Positions 1-5,527 of a DNA stretch of 25,473 bases are shown here, piece by piece. This DNA is from a virus. The translations under genes were made by a program, and so were the position numbers. Below the pieces are notes generated by a model that was not told where the DNA came from, did not search any database, and saw nothing but the letters and a program-made list of their open reading frames with translations. The DNA is taken from positions 1 through 25,473 of the IMG/VR virus record IMGVR_UViG_3300030116_004457; one strand, written 5' to 3'. Each line of letters opens with the position of its first letter. Position 1 is the stretch's first letter.

Positions 1-292
1 CTTCCATAGTTACTAAATGAACTGCTTTATTTTTGTTTACCTTATGAGTTTGACATACTATTGGTATCTTACCTGTAGTATTAGCAGCCTTTCTAGCTTG
101 ATCTACGGCCTTTAATGTCCTGGAACTAACAACGCTGCCAGCTTTTACTTCACCTGCAAACTTAATTGTTTCTATATCAGGCACATCTCCCGAATGTCTG
201 CCAGTTACTGGTATGCGTTTTGCGTTTACTTTATCTCCACCCAGCTTCTCTCTCCACCATCTCTCCCAGTTTTTCCATGTTGATCTATCCAT
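1..292 (-). CDS. PD-(D/E)XK nuclease-like phage protein, 3' end cut by window edge
   Basis: This frame is open from an ATG at 292 to the left edge, giving 97 codons without a stop. A clear ribosome binding site (GGAGG, 7-nt spacer) precedes the ATG. The protein begins with a Trp-rich stretch (W6, W9, W12, W13), then a GG(D)K...R.PVTG segment, then PDIE (38-41) followed by EVK (48-50). The spacing of D39, E48 and K50 fits the PD-(D/E)XK nuclease core. I know a family of small phage proteins with the layout W..WER..A..LGG.R.P.TG...DV.DIE...EVK, usually left as hypothetical or called endonuclease/resolvase-like. It is the last visible gene of the leftward replication block, next to the helicase loader, so a recombination or Holliday-junction role is plausible. 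The start overlaps the end of the preceding zinc-ribbon gene by 8 nt. The function is inferred. Confidence 0.7.
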   Translation of the reverse strand, partial: MDRSTWKNWERWWREKLGGDKVNAKRIPVTGRHSGDVPDIETIKFAGEVKAGSVVSSRTLKAVDQARKAANTTGKIPIVCQTHKVNKNKAVHLVTME

Positions 293-443
293 TGTTTTTC
301 CTCCATACACTACCGAACCTACCATCCATGCTATTGAATCCCTCTTTCTTCTCGCCGCACTTACACTTGCCAATAGACACAGGGCCATTCGGTGCTGGAA
401 ATATAAATTTATGTATATGTTCTTTCTTTTTATCTTCTGACAT
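285..443 (-). CDS. Small zinc-ribbon-like protein (52 aa)
   Basis: I start this 52-aa gene at the ATG at 443, which has a GGAAGG site about 7 nt upstream. The frame is open further upstream to 488, but that start would overlap the helicase loader more deeply. The start at 443 overlaps the end of the loader by 14 nt. The protein has an early histidine pair (H9, H11), a PNGP turn, then a C.CG knuckle and a following F.S. This resembles short phage and bacterial proteins with an H...PNGP.S.G.C..CG....F.NS pattern, which look like minimal zinc ribbons. The knuckle here is C-x-C rather than the usual C-x2-C. No function is known to me. Its position between the loader and the nuclease-like gene suggests co-expression with replication genes. 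Confidence 0.6.
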   Translation of the reverse strand: MSEDKKKEHIHKFIFPAPNGPVSIGKCKCGEKKEGFNSMDGRFGSVWRKNNG

Positions 444-1233
444 CGTATGCCTTCCACATTGATACGAGTTTACCTTCTGCTTTCTCACCTTGCTTAGACA
501 ATACCCTACTCATCACCCTTTGCCCTACTATGTTTGATAGTGCAGCTTCTGGGTTCTTTGCTTGGTTATCTTTGATGTTTCCTGCTACGAGTGTTGGCAT
601 GAATCTGTCTGATCGGTGTACTATGACCTCTTGAAGAGTTGTTCTTAGGTAATCGTTATTATCCCAAGAAACATACATTTCATCAAGGATTAACATTTCT
701 TTGGTTAGCAAAGCATCTTTAAATTTATGAACATTGTCCATATCTCTCATCCTGTGACCGAAGATTGTGCCAGTCACATACCAAACATCCAGGCCCGCAT
801 TGATAAGTTCGTTGGCTGCCGACTCGCACAAGTGAGTTTTGCCTGTTCCTGTTGGGCCTGTAAGCATAATCAGGTATGGAGTCTTCTTCTGAATCCATCT
901 AGCAACAATGTTCTTTGCGTTTCTACATTGACTCCTGGCTTCAACAGATGTCTGTTTATCAGGGTTGTAGTCTGAAAAGGTGTGTAAGGCTCTGTTTAGA
1001 CCCTCAAAACCAGCAAGATCATATTTTATCTTTGACAAATCTTGAGCCTGATCCTCTTTGCAGTCTGGACACCTAATGTATTTTACATTCTGTTTGTCTA
1101 CCTCTGCTGGTCTAAGCCACAATAAATCGTCACAAGTTCTGCATGAGATCAGTTGTGTACGATCATAGCTTGTCGAATATGTCTTCCCCTGTGGGCTTTC
1201 CCGCTTCAAGTGATCGAAGTTTAGTTTTTCCAT
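430..1233 (-). CDS. DnaC-like AAA+ helicase loader with N-terminal zinc finger
   Basis: This protein of 267 aa probably loads the replicative helicase at the phage origin, in the manner of DnaC, DnaI or phage loaders. It has a four-cysteine zinc finger near the N-terminus (C31, C34, C55, C58). It then has a P-loop GPTGTGKT (126-133), a Walker B MLILDE (180-185) and a sensor-I-like strand ending in asparagine (PTLVAGN, 213-219). The size and the zinc-finger-plus-AAA+ order are typical of phage loaders. The ATG at 1233 has an excellent AAGGAGG site. The first 71 nt overlap the end of the upstream initiator gene, and there is no sensible later start. Adjacent initiator and loader genes are the usual phage arrangement. 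The helicase itself is not in the window and may be host-encoded or lie further left. A related AAA+ role such as IstB/DnaC is the main alternative. Confidence 0.88.
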   Translation of the reverse strand: MEKLNFDHLKRESPQGKTYSTSYDRTQLISCRTCDDLLWLRPAEVDKQNVKYIRCPDCKEDQAQDLSKIKYDLAGFEGLNRALHTFSDYNPDKQTSVEARSQCRNAKNIVARWIQKKTPYLIMLTGPTGTGKTHLCESAANELINAGLDVWYVTGTIFGHRMRDMDNVHKFKDALLTKEMLILDEMYVSWDNNDYLRTTLQEVIVHRSDRFMPTLVAGNIKDNQAKNPEAALSNIVGQRVMSRVLSKQGEKAEGKLVSMWKAYDVRR

Positions 1234-1921
1234 TTCGTTGTTCCTCCTTTTTGCACCAATTTATGAATGCAGTTAATGGTTGTTTGTATTTGTATTTCTT
1301 TTCAACCTCGACTGCTGTAAAAAAAGCCAAAGCTGAATTATGCAGAATGTTATCAGAAAATCTTTTTTCTTGCATATCAATCCAATCATCGTTTAAATCT
1401 AGGCTCTTAATCTTCTCTAGCGTAAGAACCCAATCTTTTCTTTCTTTATATATTTCTTTCTTTTGATTAAGATTTATTATTCTTTTCTTTTTTGTGTTAC
1501 TTTTTTCTTTTCTTGATCCATCGGACATAGATGTCCTGTAGTTTTTATTATTGTTATGTCCATCGGACACCGATGTCCTGTGGTTTAGGTTTAAATCTCC
1601 AGGCAAATGTCCTACGAATTGAATACAATTTTCATCGTGTTCTCGTGAGTTATCGCCAGTAATTATCCGATAGACATTACCAACATATTTACCTTTTGTT
1701 TGAGCCTTAGATATTTGGATAAGATTAAGATCCTGGAGTTGTAGCAGCAATCTTCGTATCTGTCTTTCAACAAGTCCTGTCTTCTTACTTAGAATCTTCT
1801 GACTGGGCCAAGCACAAAGACAACCATCCCTAGCGTAATCAAGTAACACTAACAACAGAAGCCTTTGTCCTGACTTTAATCCGTCTAATCTAAATGCCCA
1901 TCCATGATGAGCAAACGACAT
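1163..1921 (-). CDS. Winged-helix replication initiator (O/DnaD/DnaT-like)
   Basis: The protein has 252 aa. Residues about 10-90 form a winged helix-turn-helix of the type seen in phage replication proteins: a hydrophobic helix, then WPSQ..LS..TGL..RQI.R.L..L..L.LI, and a wing ending in YRI. A polar linker (about 100-165) contains a duplicated RTS(V/M)SDG motif. The C-terminal part (165-230) is helical, with aromatic residues like the helicase-loader-binding domains of DnaD or DnaT-type proteins. The likely role is to bind the origin and recruit the loader encoded next to it. The linker DNA carries palindromic direct repeats (1518-1586), as expected if the origin lies inside the initiator gene. 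The start overlaps the previous stop codon (TAATG) with only a weak AGGT site, so translation is probably coupled. Confidence 0.75.
   Translation of the reverse strand: MSFAHHGWAFRLDGLKSGQRLLLLVLLDYARDGCLCAWPSQKILSKKTGLVERQIRRLLLQLQDLNLIQISKAQTKGKYVGNVYRIITGDNSREHDENCIQFVGHLPGDLNLNHRTSVSDGHNNNKNYRTSMSDGSRKEKSNTKKKRIINLNQKKEIYKERKDWVLTLEKIKSLDLNDDWIDMQEKRFSDNILHNSALAFFTAVEVEKKYKYKQPLTAFINWCKKEEQRNGKTKLRSLEAGKPTGEDIFDKL
1518..1586. repeat. Palindromic direct repeats inside the initiator gene: candidate replication origin iterons
   Basis: Two 27-bp direct repeats lie at 1518-1544 and 1560-1586, exactly 42 bp apart and 24/27 identical. Each contains a dyad of the form GGACA-N4-TGTCC (arms 1523-1527/1532-1536 and 1565-1569/1574-1578). 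In copy 1 the arms extend to six bases. A further TGTCC at 1557-1561 forms another dyad with the GGACA of copy 2, and an extra ATGTCC lies at 1607-1612. They sit in the linker-coding part of the predicted initiator gene, the same place as the iterons of the lambda O gene. The repeats also encode a repeated RTS-SDG peptide, so protein-level duplication is the alternative explanation. Confidence 0.5.
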
Positions 1922-2655
1922 TAGAGCTTACCTGTGGCTGCATTTTCAATGGCTTCTCTACAAGATGAATCTAAGTTTGGTCTAGCCAATACCCAATTTG
2001 CCCAACCAACATCATTCTTAACAACATCTATAAGTTCTTTACCTTTGTATTCAGACCAGGGAGTTCCCTCTTTACCACCAATTACAACTCTCCAAACTCC
2101 ATTCTCATCCTCTTTACATGGTGTAAATGGTGCATCAGGATCGTATTGTCTTTTTGGTTGTTCTTGAATCTGATTAGGTTTCCATTCAGATTGTTGTTGT
2201 GGTTCGTCTGCATATCTTACAACATCATCATCCTGACTAAAGATACCAAAGCTATTACTTGCATACCTTATCCCCAAGACATAGGCTCTCTTGTAAGCCA
2301 TAGCCAATCCTCTTTGCCTGGCACCTTTCATGTTGCCAAGTATCTCTCCATTATCCCAAGTACCAACTCCTGTACCCACAACCTTTCCGTCAGACTCAAC
2401 GATGTCCAAGATGATTGTAATCTTGCAACCTTCACCAAACGGCTCTTCGTTGATTTCTTTTAGTGTTGCGTTCAGTCCAAACTCTTCTGCTAACTTTGCT
2501 GCACCACCTACCCAGAGGAAATCTGATGTTTTGCCCTCAATCTTGCCAAAGTCAACACCTTCTTTCATCTGTTCTTTTAGTTTATTGGATCTTTGTAGTT
2601 TCGTTTCAACTACAAATTCTCCTAAATCTTCTGGATGTATATCTTTATTTGCCAT
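1921..2655 (-). CDS. Probable ssDNA-annealing/recombination protein with ExoX-C-like tail
   Basis: The protein has 244 aa. Residues 25-150 resemble a phage family with the pattern KEG.DFG.I.GK....GGA.KL.E.FGL, then a beta-strand pair with G.GVGTW, then a helix rich in A/K/R (110-127), ending in a F(S/T)QD motif (139-142). I associate that family with phage recombination or ssDNA-binding clusters, possibly Rad52/Erf-related, but the assignment is by pattern memory. After a Q/P-rich linker (150-175), residues about 195-240 (EYKGKELIDVV..D..WANWVL) look like the small ExoX C-terminal domain found on phage recombination proteins. The start has an AGGAGG site. It lies directly upstream of the initiator with a 1-nt overlap, supporting a DNA-metabolism role. 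Confidence 0.55.
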   Translation of the reverse strand: MANKDIHPEDLGEFVVETKLQRSNKLKEQMKEGVDFGKIEGKTSDFLWVGGAAKLAEEFGLNATLKEINEEPFGEGCKITIILDIVESDGKVVGTGVGTWDNGEILGNMKGARQRGLAMAYKRAYVLGIRYASNSFGIFSQDDDVVRYADEPQQQSEWKPNQIQEQPKRQYDPDAPFTPCKEDENGVWRVVIGGKEGTPWSEYKGKELIDVVKNDVGWANWVLARPNLDSSCREAIENAATGKL

Positions 2656-2809
2656 TGTTTACCTCCTTATTTGCATGGTGTAGTGTTCTTGCAACCCCAT
2701 CAACAACGAATTGTCTTACTAAAGCTGATGGTGAATTACCTGTTAGCTTGGCTATTGCTTTTAAATCTTCCCATATTTCTTCTGGGAATAGTATGTGTCT
2801 TCCTATCAT
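2645..2809 (-). CDS. Ribbon-helix-helix DNA-binding protein (54 aa)
   Basis: This short ORF runs from an ATG at 2809 to a TAA at 2647-2645, with a near-perfect AAGGAGG site just upstream. It overlaps the previous gene as ATGA and the next gene by 11 nt. The 54-aa protein starts with a beta strand (RHILFP), then two helices (PEEIWEDLKAIAKLTG and NSPSALVRQFVVDGVARTL). This is the layout of Arc/CopG ribbon-helix-helix proteins: a short polar strand, an E(I/L)W..L..IA helix, an S..ALVR turn and a final helix. Such proteins bind DNA as dimers and commonly act as small regulators. A likely target is its own operon or the repeat region further upstream. That target is inference. Confidence 0.75.
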   Translation of the reverse strand: MIGRHILFPEEIWEDLKAIAKLTGNSPSALVRQFVVDGVARTLHHANKEVNNGK

Positions 2810-3231
2810 AGTTCCTCCTTCTTTGAAACTTTTATTGATGATGTAATTTTTTTAGTTACCTTGTCTATGTAATCTGCTGTTCTTCCTCCTTGTCTATGAA
2901 TTTTATTAACTTCAGTTACACTTACCTTTTCAGGTACAGTTTTTATTTCTGTATGTTTAGGAACAATACATCTGTCTAGTTCCTCAGGCTCAACCCACTC
3001 CCCTATTGCGGCCCGTAATTCATCAGGTTTAATTATTTTAGTTGATCCTCTTTTAATAACCATGTTGTTACCAATTAACTCACTGGCCCAAGTGTTCTCA
3101 GATCGTTCCTCAAACTCAATCTCTATCTCTCTTTCTATTTTTGCTTTATCTTCTTTCATTGATTTCATCATGCTATTGATTGTCTCCAACCTATTAGCAA
3201 GAGTATCTATTTCTTGTCTACTTAGACTCAT
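2806..3231 (-). CDS. Hypothetical protein with N-terminal coiled coil
   Basis: The protein has 141 aa. Residues 5-45 are strongly heptad-like and charged (a long helix rich in E, K and L with S/N spacing). A compact middle follows (48-100), containing VIKRG and KPDEL...GEW, and the tail is basic. I do not recognise the family. It may be a phage accessory protein of the recombination cluster, because it sits between the ribbon-helix-helix gene and other short unknowns and is coupled at both ends (ATGA downstream, TAATG upstream). An AAGAGG site supports the start at 3231. No membrane segment, signal peptide or catalytic motif is visible. Confidence 0.7.
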   Translation of the reverse strand: MSLSRQEIDTLANRLETINSMMKSMKEDKAKIEREIEIEFEERSENTWASELIGNNMVIKRGSTKIIKPDELRAAIGEWVEPEELDRCIVPKHTEIKTVPEKVSVTEVNKIHRQGGRTADYIDKVTKKITSSIKVSKKEEL

Positions 3232-3527
3232 TATTTAACCTCTTTCTTTTTAATTGTTTTTAGTTTTTTTATGTGTTTTTTTACATCTTTATTTAGTTGT
3301 CCACTCCAAAAAGCAAGTCTTTTAAGTTGCTCAATATCATCACGCACAACTAATTTAAATGATGTTTCGGTTTGATCTGTTTGTAGTTCAACCCATACGT
3401 CTTTAAGTTTTAATTCTACCCAATTAGATCCTGGAGTATTCGTAGTATCAAAAATCCTTTTTGTTCGTGTTCCTAATGAATCCCCAAACCTATCCAAAAG
3501 GATTCCTCTGTGGTAGTAGGTACTCAT
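3231..3527 (-). CDS. Hypothetical basic protein (98 aa)
   Basis: I do not recognise this 98-aa protein. It begins YYHRGILLDRFGDSLGTR, has a central beta-rich part (WVELKLKDVWVELQ), and ends in a lysine-rich helix (residues about 78-98). The basic tail could bind nucleic acid. It overlaps the next gene by one nucleotide (TAATG) and the previous one as ATGA, with a GAGGT site, so it is part of a tightly coupled set. Nothing in the sequence allows a function to be named. Confidence 0.65.
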   Translation of the reverse strand: MSTYYHRGILLDRFGDSLGTRTKRIFDTTNTPGSNWVELKLKDVWVELQTDQTETSFKLVVRDDIEQLKRLAFWSGQLNKDVKKHIKKLKTIKKKEVK

Positions 3528-3724
3528 ATCTTAAACCTCAAATCATAAGAATCCAATGAAAGCTCTCCTTCAAATTTATCAGGATTTTTTATTGCCCATA
3601 TCATGTCTTCTGTACTCCCCTTGTAAATACATCTCAAAGGGTGTCCTTCCTTGTGAAAGTAGACTTCCCAATCATCCCTCTCTCCCATACCTAAAGTTTC
3701 TCCAGATATTTGTTTCTTTCCCAT
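3524..3724 (-). CDS. Hypothetical protein (66 aa)
   Basis: This is a 66-aa protein with a GGAGAG site before the ATG at 3724. Its stop overlaps the next start as ATGA, and its own start overlaps the preceding stop. The middle (WEVYFHKEGHPLRCIYKG, residues 19-36) suggests a small beta sheet, followed by an amphipathic helix. I do not recognise it. The coupling to its neighbours and its consistent codon use support a real gene. Confidence 0.6.
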   Translation of the reverse strand: MGKKQISGETLGMGERDDWEVYFHKEGHPLRCIYKGSTEDMIWAIKNPDKFEGELSLDSYDLRFKI

Positions 3725-3942
3725 TATGCTCTCCTGTTCTCGTAGTTGTTTAATTGGATTGAATCTATGTCAGGAGTATCAGGTTTCTCTGGCACTCTTA
3801 ACTTAACATCACATTGATCCAGAAATCTTACAGCTTGTAAGAGTTGAGGAATCATGATGTCATTTGCTGATGAATCTTGAATCTTTTCCATAGCCTGATT
3901 CAAGACATTCAGTATGTATTGTTTTGGTGTAAATGTTAACAT
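3724..3942 (-). CDS. Hypothetical helical protein (72 aa), first gene of the replication block
   Basis: This 72-aa protein is predicted helical in its first half (ILNVLNQAMEKIQ and IPQLLQAVRFLDQ), with a Pro/Asp-rich second half. It is not recognised. It is the first gene after the repeat-and-promoter gap at 3943-4299 and is preceded by an AAGAGGT site. It should therefore be the promoter-proximal gene of the transcript from the promoter at 4024-4053, with a leader of roughly 75 nt. Confidence 0.65.
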   Translation of the reverse strand: MLTFTPKQYILNVLNQAMEKIQDSSANDIMIPQLLQAVRFLDQCDVKLRVPEKPDTPDIDSIQLNNYENRRA

Positions 3943-4023
3943 TGTATTTACCTCTTCTAGTTAGTTGATTGATTGATTGTGTTAGCTTGTGCTGCTCCTC
4001 CAGTTTAAATTGTCTGTATGGTT

Positions 4024-4053
4024 ATATTACATCCATGTCATGTACTGTGTCAA
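4024..4053 (-). promoter_or_regulatory. Sigma70-type promoter for the replication block
   Basis: Read leftwards, there is a perfect TTGACA (4053-4048), an 18-bp spacer and TAATAT (4029-4024, four of six consensus bases). It lies about 80 bp upstream of the first gene of the replication block and just downstream of a terminator, where a promoter is expected. The tandem 15-bp repeats lie immediately upstream of the -35 box. Confidence 0.6.
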
Positions 4054-4070
4054 ATGTTTTTGTAGCTCTA

Positions 4071-4140
4071 GTCATTTGCCATTTTGTCATTTGCCATTTT
4101 GTCATTTGCCATTTTGTCATTTGCCATCTAATCGTTTGCC
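4071..4140. repeat. Tandem 15-bp repeats (four copies plus a degenerate fifth)
   Basis: The unit GTCATTTGCCATTTT occurs at 4071-4085, 4086-4100 and 4101-4115. A fourth copy at 4116-4130 differs in its last bases, and a degenerate 10-bp partial copy (ATCGTTTGCC) follows at 4131-4140. The first three copies are identical. They start 17 bp upstream of the -35 box of the leftward promoter at 4024-4053. Iteron-like binding sites for a replication initiator or a regulator are the likely explanation. A short plus-strand ORF across them only reflects the fact that 15 is a multiple of 3. Confidence 0.85.
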
Positions 4141-4181
4141 TAGATCTACTGGGCCAAAAGCTGATAATTTTCAAAATTTGT

Positions 4182-4207
4182 CCTGATTGATTTCCCTGAT
4201 TGATTTC
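4182..4207. repeat. Tandem 13-bp repeat, two perfect copies
   Basis: CCTGATTGATTTC is found at 4182-4194 and again directly at 4195-4207. It lies in the same non-coding gap as the 15-bp repeats. GATT steps also recur at about 3965-3978. CCAGG at 4207-4211 and CCTGG at 4218-4222 form a small dyad adjoining the second copy. The gap from 3943 to 4299 otherwise contains only the promoter, the 15-bp repeats and the terminator. I see no gene in it. Confidence 0.7.
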
Positions 4208-4248
4208 CAGGCAGAGATCCTGGTCAAATCCCTGAGATTGTCCAGGGC

Positions 4249-4290
4249 AAAAAAATAGGGCAGAATTTTACCTCTGCCCTACCCTTTTTT
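4249..4290 (-). terminator. Rho-independent terminator of the early small-gene block
   Basis: An 8-bp perfect stem (AGGGCAGA at 4257-4264 with TCTGCCCT at 4273-4280, 8-nt loop) is followed, in the leftward direction, by A then seven Ts. It sits directly after the stop codon at 4300, so it should end transcription from the 6861-6889 promoter. The other strand also has a T6 run after ACCC, so it may work weakly in both directions. Confidence 0.88.
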
Positions 4291-4299
4291 AGTTATACT

Positions 4300-4584
4300 C
4301 TAAAAGTATTTAGAATCAATCTGAATGACTTTAAAATCTGATAGGTCTCTATTGTCAAAATTGTCATCAATGCACTTTGTATGAATTGTCCAAGAAACCA
4401 TCATGAGATCTAAATATAAAACAACCTCATCTTTGTTAATTGGTTTTTCACAACTATCACATTGTGAATCTACCTCAACTTTTTTAGGATCAACAAATCT
4501 CCACTCCATAGTGTCATCTGTATTTTCGTCATAGTAGGATAGACCATATCCAACCTTTATATATTTTTCGTTTATTAATTTCAT
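4300..4584 (-). CDS. Small acidic protein with CxxC...HxxC zinc site
   Basis: The protein has 94 aa. A first beta-rich part ends at about residue 38, and then C42-x2-C45 and H68-x2-C71 form a likely zinc-binding site resembling a treble-clef or PARP-finger-like arrangement. The tail is acidic. A strong GGAGGT site precedes the ATG at 4584. It is the last gene before the terminator of the early block. Its function is not recognised. A DNA- or protein-binding accessory role (host takeover or counter-defence) would fit an early phage block, but nothing in the sequence shows it. Confidence 0.7.
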   Translation of the reverse strand: MKLINEKYIKVGYGLSYYDENTDDTMEWRFVDPKKVEVDSQCDSCEKPINKDEVVLYLDLMMVSWTIHTKCIDDNFDNRDLSDFKVIQIDSKYF

Positions 4585-4604
4585 TGTTTACCTCCGTGTA
4601 TAAG

Positions 4605-4628
4605 ACACCTCAAAATTAATCGAGGTGT
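4605..4628 (-). promoter_or_regulatory. Intergenic stem-loop upstream of the 94-aa gene
   Basis: ACACCTC (4605-4611) and GAGGTGT (4622-4628) form a 7-bp perfect stem with a 10-nt AT-rich loop in the gap between two early genes. In the leftward direction it is followed only by CTTAT, so it is not a good intrinsic terminator. It ends about 10 nt before the GGAGGT ribosome binding site of the next gene. It could be an attenuator, an RNA-stabilising element or a regulator of translation. Confidence 0.45.
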
Positions 4629-4651
4629 TTCGGATATTAAACCCTCGTCAG

Positions 4652-5065
4652 TTATACTTTAGTTATTTCCACATCCATTATGGTTTCCATATCATCAAGG
4701 TCGAAAGTTGCCGATTCGCATTCGTCTGAATCAAAATCGTGTTCATCTTCCCCACTATTACAAAGACACATATTAGTTTCCAAAAACTCAAACCATATCT
4801 TTTGTAATTCCTCAAACGAGATTTCTTTCTCGTCAATCCAATCGTTTTTGACATTGTATTTAATGTCATCTTGGTCTGAATAAACCACATCTTGGCACAC
4901 ATTACAGAAAACATAAGAGTCATTAATTCCAATGTCTTCCATATTGACCCAATCAACGAAACCGACATCCTCTGTGTTTAAGTCATATTTAACATATGCA
5001 ATATGTAAAACATCATCATTTCGACAGATTCTGCAAATACTCTTGGATTCTTTACTTTTATTCAT
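4652..5065 (-). CDS. Acidic cysteine-rich protein, putative zinc-binding (137 aa)
   Basis: This is a strongly acidic 137-aa protein. C11-x2-C14 and C54-x2-C57 could make a zinc ribbon whose two knuckles are 40 residues apart. C100-x-C102 and C116 lie in a second acidic region, and a helix at 83-97 separates the halves. An AAAGGAGGT site precedes the start at 5065. I do not recognise a family. The acidity could mean a DNA mimic or a protein-binding inhibitor, but that is speculation. The ribosome-binding leader is nearly identical to the one upstream of the next gene on the right, which suggests duplicated gene units. Confidence 0.72.
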   Translation of the reverse strand: MNKSKESKSICRICRNDDVLHIAYVKYDLNTEDVGFVDWVNMEDIGINDSYVFCNVCQDVVYSDQDDIKYNVKNDWIDEKEISFEELQKIWFEFLETNMCLCNSGEDEHDFDSDECESATFDLDDMETIMDVEITKV

Positions 5066-5080
5066 AATTAACCTCCTTTA

Positions 5081-5281
5081 TTAATTATTATAGTTACAAT
5101 CGTCTTGGTGTAAGTCTGCATAAAAGACATCACAATCACAGTCATCCAATGGGCAAGGAAAATCAGAATGATGAAGTTCTTCTATATCTGATTTCTCCAA
5201 TTCTTCACTTGCCCAACTATCACTGACCATGACATAAACTTTGCCTTTGTATTTCAATGCAGATGGTTTCTCGTTAGTCAT
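5081..5281 (-). CDS. Small acidic cysteine-containing protein (66 aa)
   Basis: The protein has 66 aa. An N-terminal strand pair (YKGKVYVMVSDSW, residues 11-23) leads into an acidic helix. The C-terminal third contains cysteines (C43, C48, C50, C62) and histidines (H37, H38, H58) in an Asp-rich setting. It could bind a metal, but there is no standard CxxC spacing. An AAAGGAGGT site and a 22-bp leader nearly identical to that of the 137-aa gene support the start at 5281. It is not recognised. Confidence 0.65.
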   Translation of the reverse strand: MTNEKPSALKYKGKVYVMVSDSWASEELEKSDIEELHHSDFPCPLDDCDCDVFYADLHQDDCNYNN

Positions 5282-5301
5282 AATTAACCTCCTTTGTTAA
5301 T

Positions 5302-5523
5302 TTATATATGATCGCAAAATTCTCTACGATCATTAGATATGCAATTTTCACACTCTATTGGTTTTTCTTTTTTATCACAATCTTGACACCAAAACATAAA
5401 CCCTCCACCTATTGAAAATGGTCTAACTACATCCCCAAAGTCTAAAGTCTTGTTGCAAATTTCACAGATGTTGCCAAAACATATATCTTCTAAAGTAGTC
5501 AATTCATAATCGTAATCATTCAT
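5302..5523 (-). CDS. Small zinc-ribbon protein with three CxxC knuckles (73 aa)
   Basis: I choose the ATG at 5523 because it has an AAAGGAT site and avoids overlap with the upstream gene. An in-frame ATG at 5553 lies within that gene. The 73-aa protein has CxxC pairs at 20/23, 46/49 and 58/61 plus C70. The first two pairs bracket a glycine-rich beta hairpin (FSIGGGFMFW), as in zinc ribbons, and the last pair with C70 and H72 could hold a second metal. It is not recognised by family. It belongs to the early set of small metal-binding proteins. Confidence 0.7.
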   Translation of the reverse strand: MNDYDYELTTLEDICFGNICEICNKTLDFGDVVRPFSIGGGFMFWCQDCDKKEKPIECENCISNDRREFCDHI

Positions 5524-5527
5524 TTTA

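Noticed and set aside
166-462. Overlapping plus-strand frames near the left edge
   Set aside because: They lie opposite two minus-strand genes with clear ribosome binding sites and motifs, and read as Pro/Leu/Ser/His-rich shadow peptides.
4071-4140. CRISPR array
   Set aside because: The repeats are 15 bp and directly adjacent, with no spacers and no cas genes nearby.
3969-4190. 73-codon plus-strand frame across the 15-bp repeats
   Set aside because: The repeat length is a multiple of three, so the frame stays open by arithmetic. The peptide is a HFVIC-type repeat with no ribosome binding site, on the wrong strand for the region.
4605-4628. Intrinsic terminator between two early genes
   Set aside because: The stem is good but no T-run follows it in the leftward direction, so I list it only as a stem-loop of unknown role.
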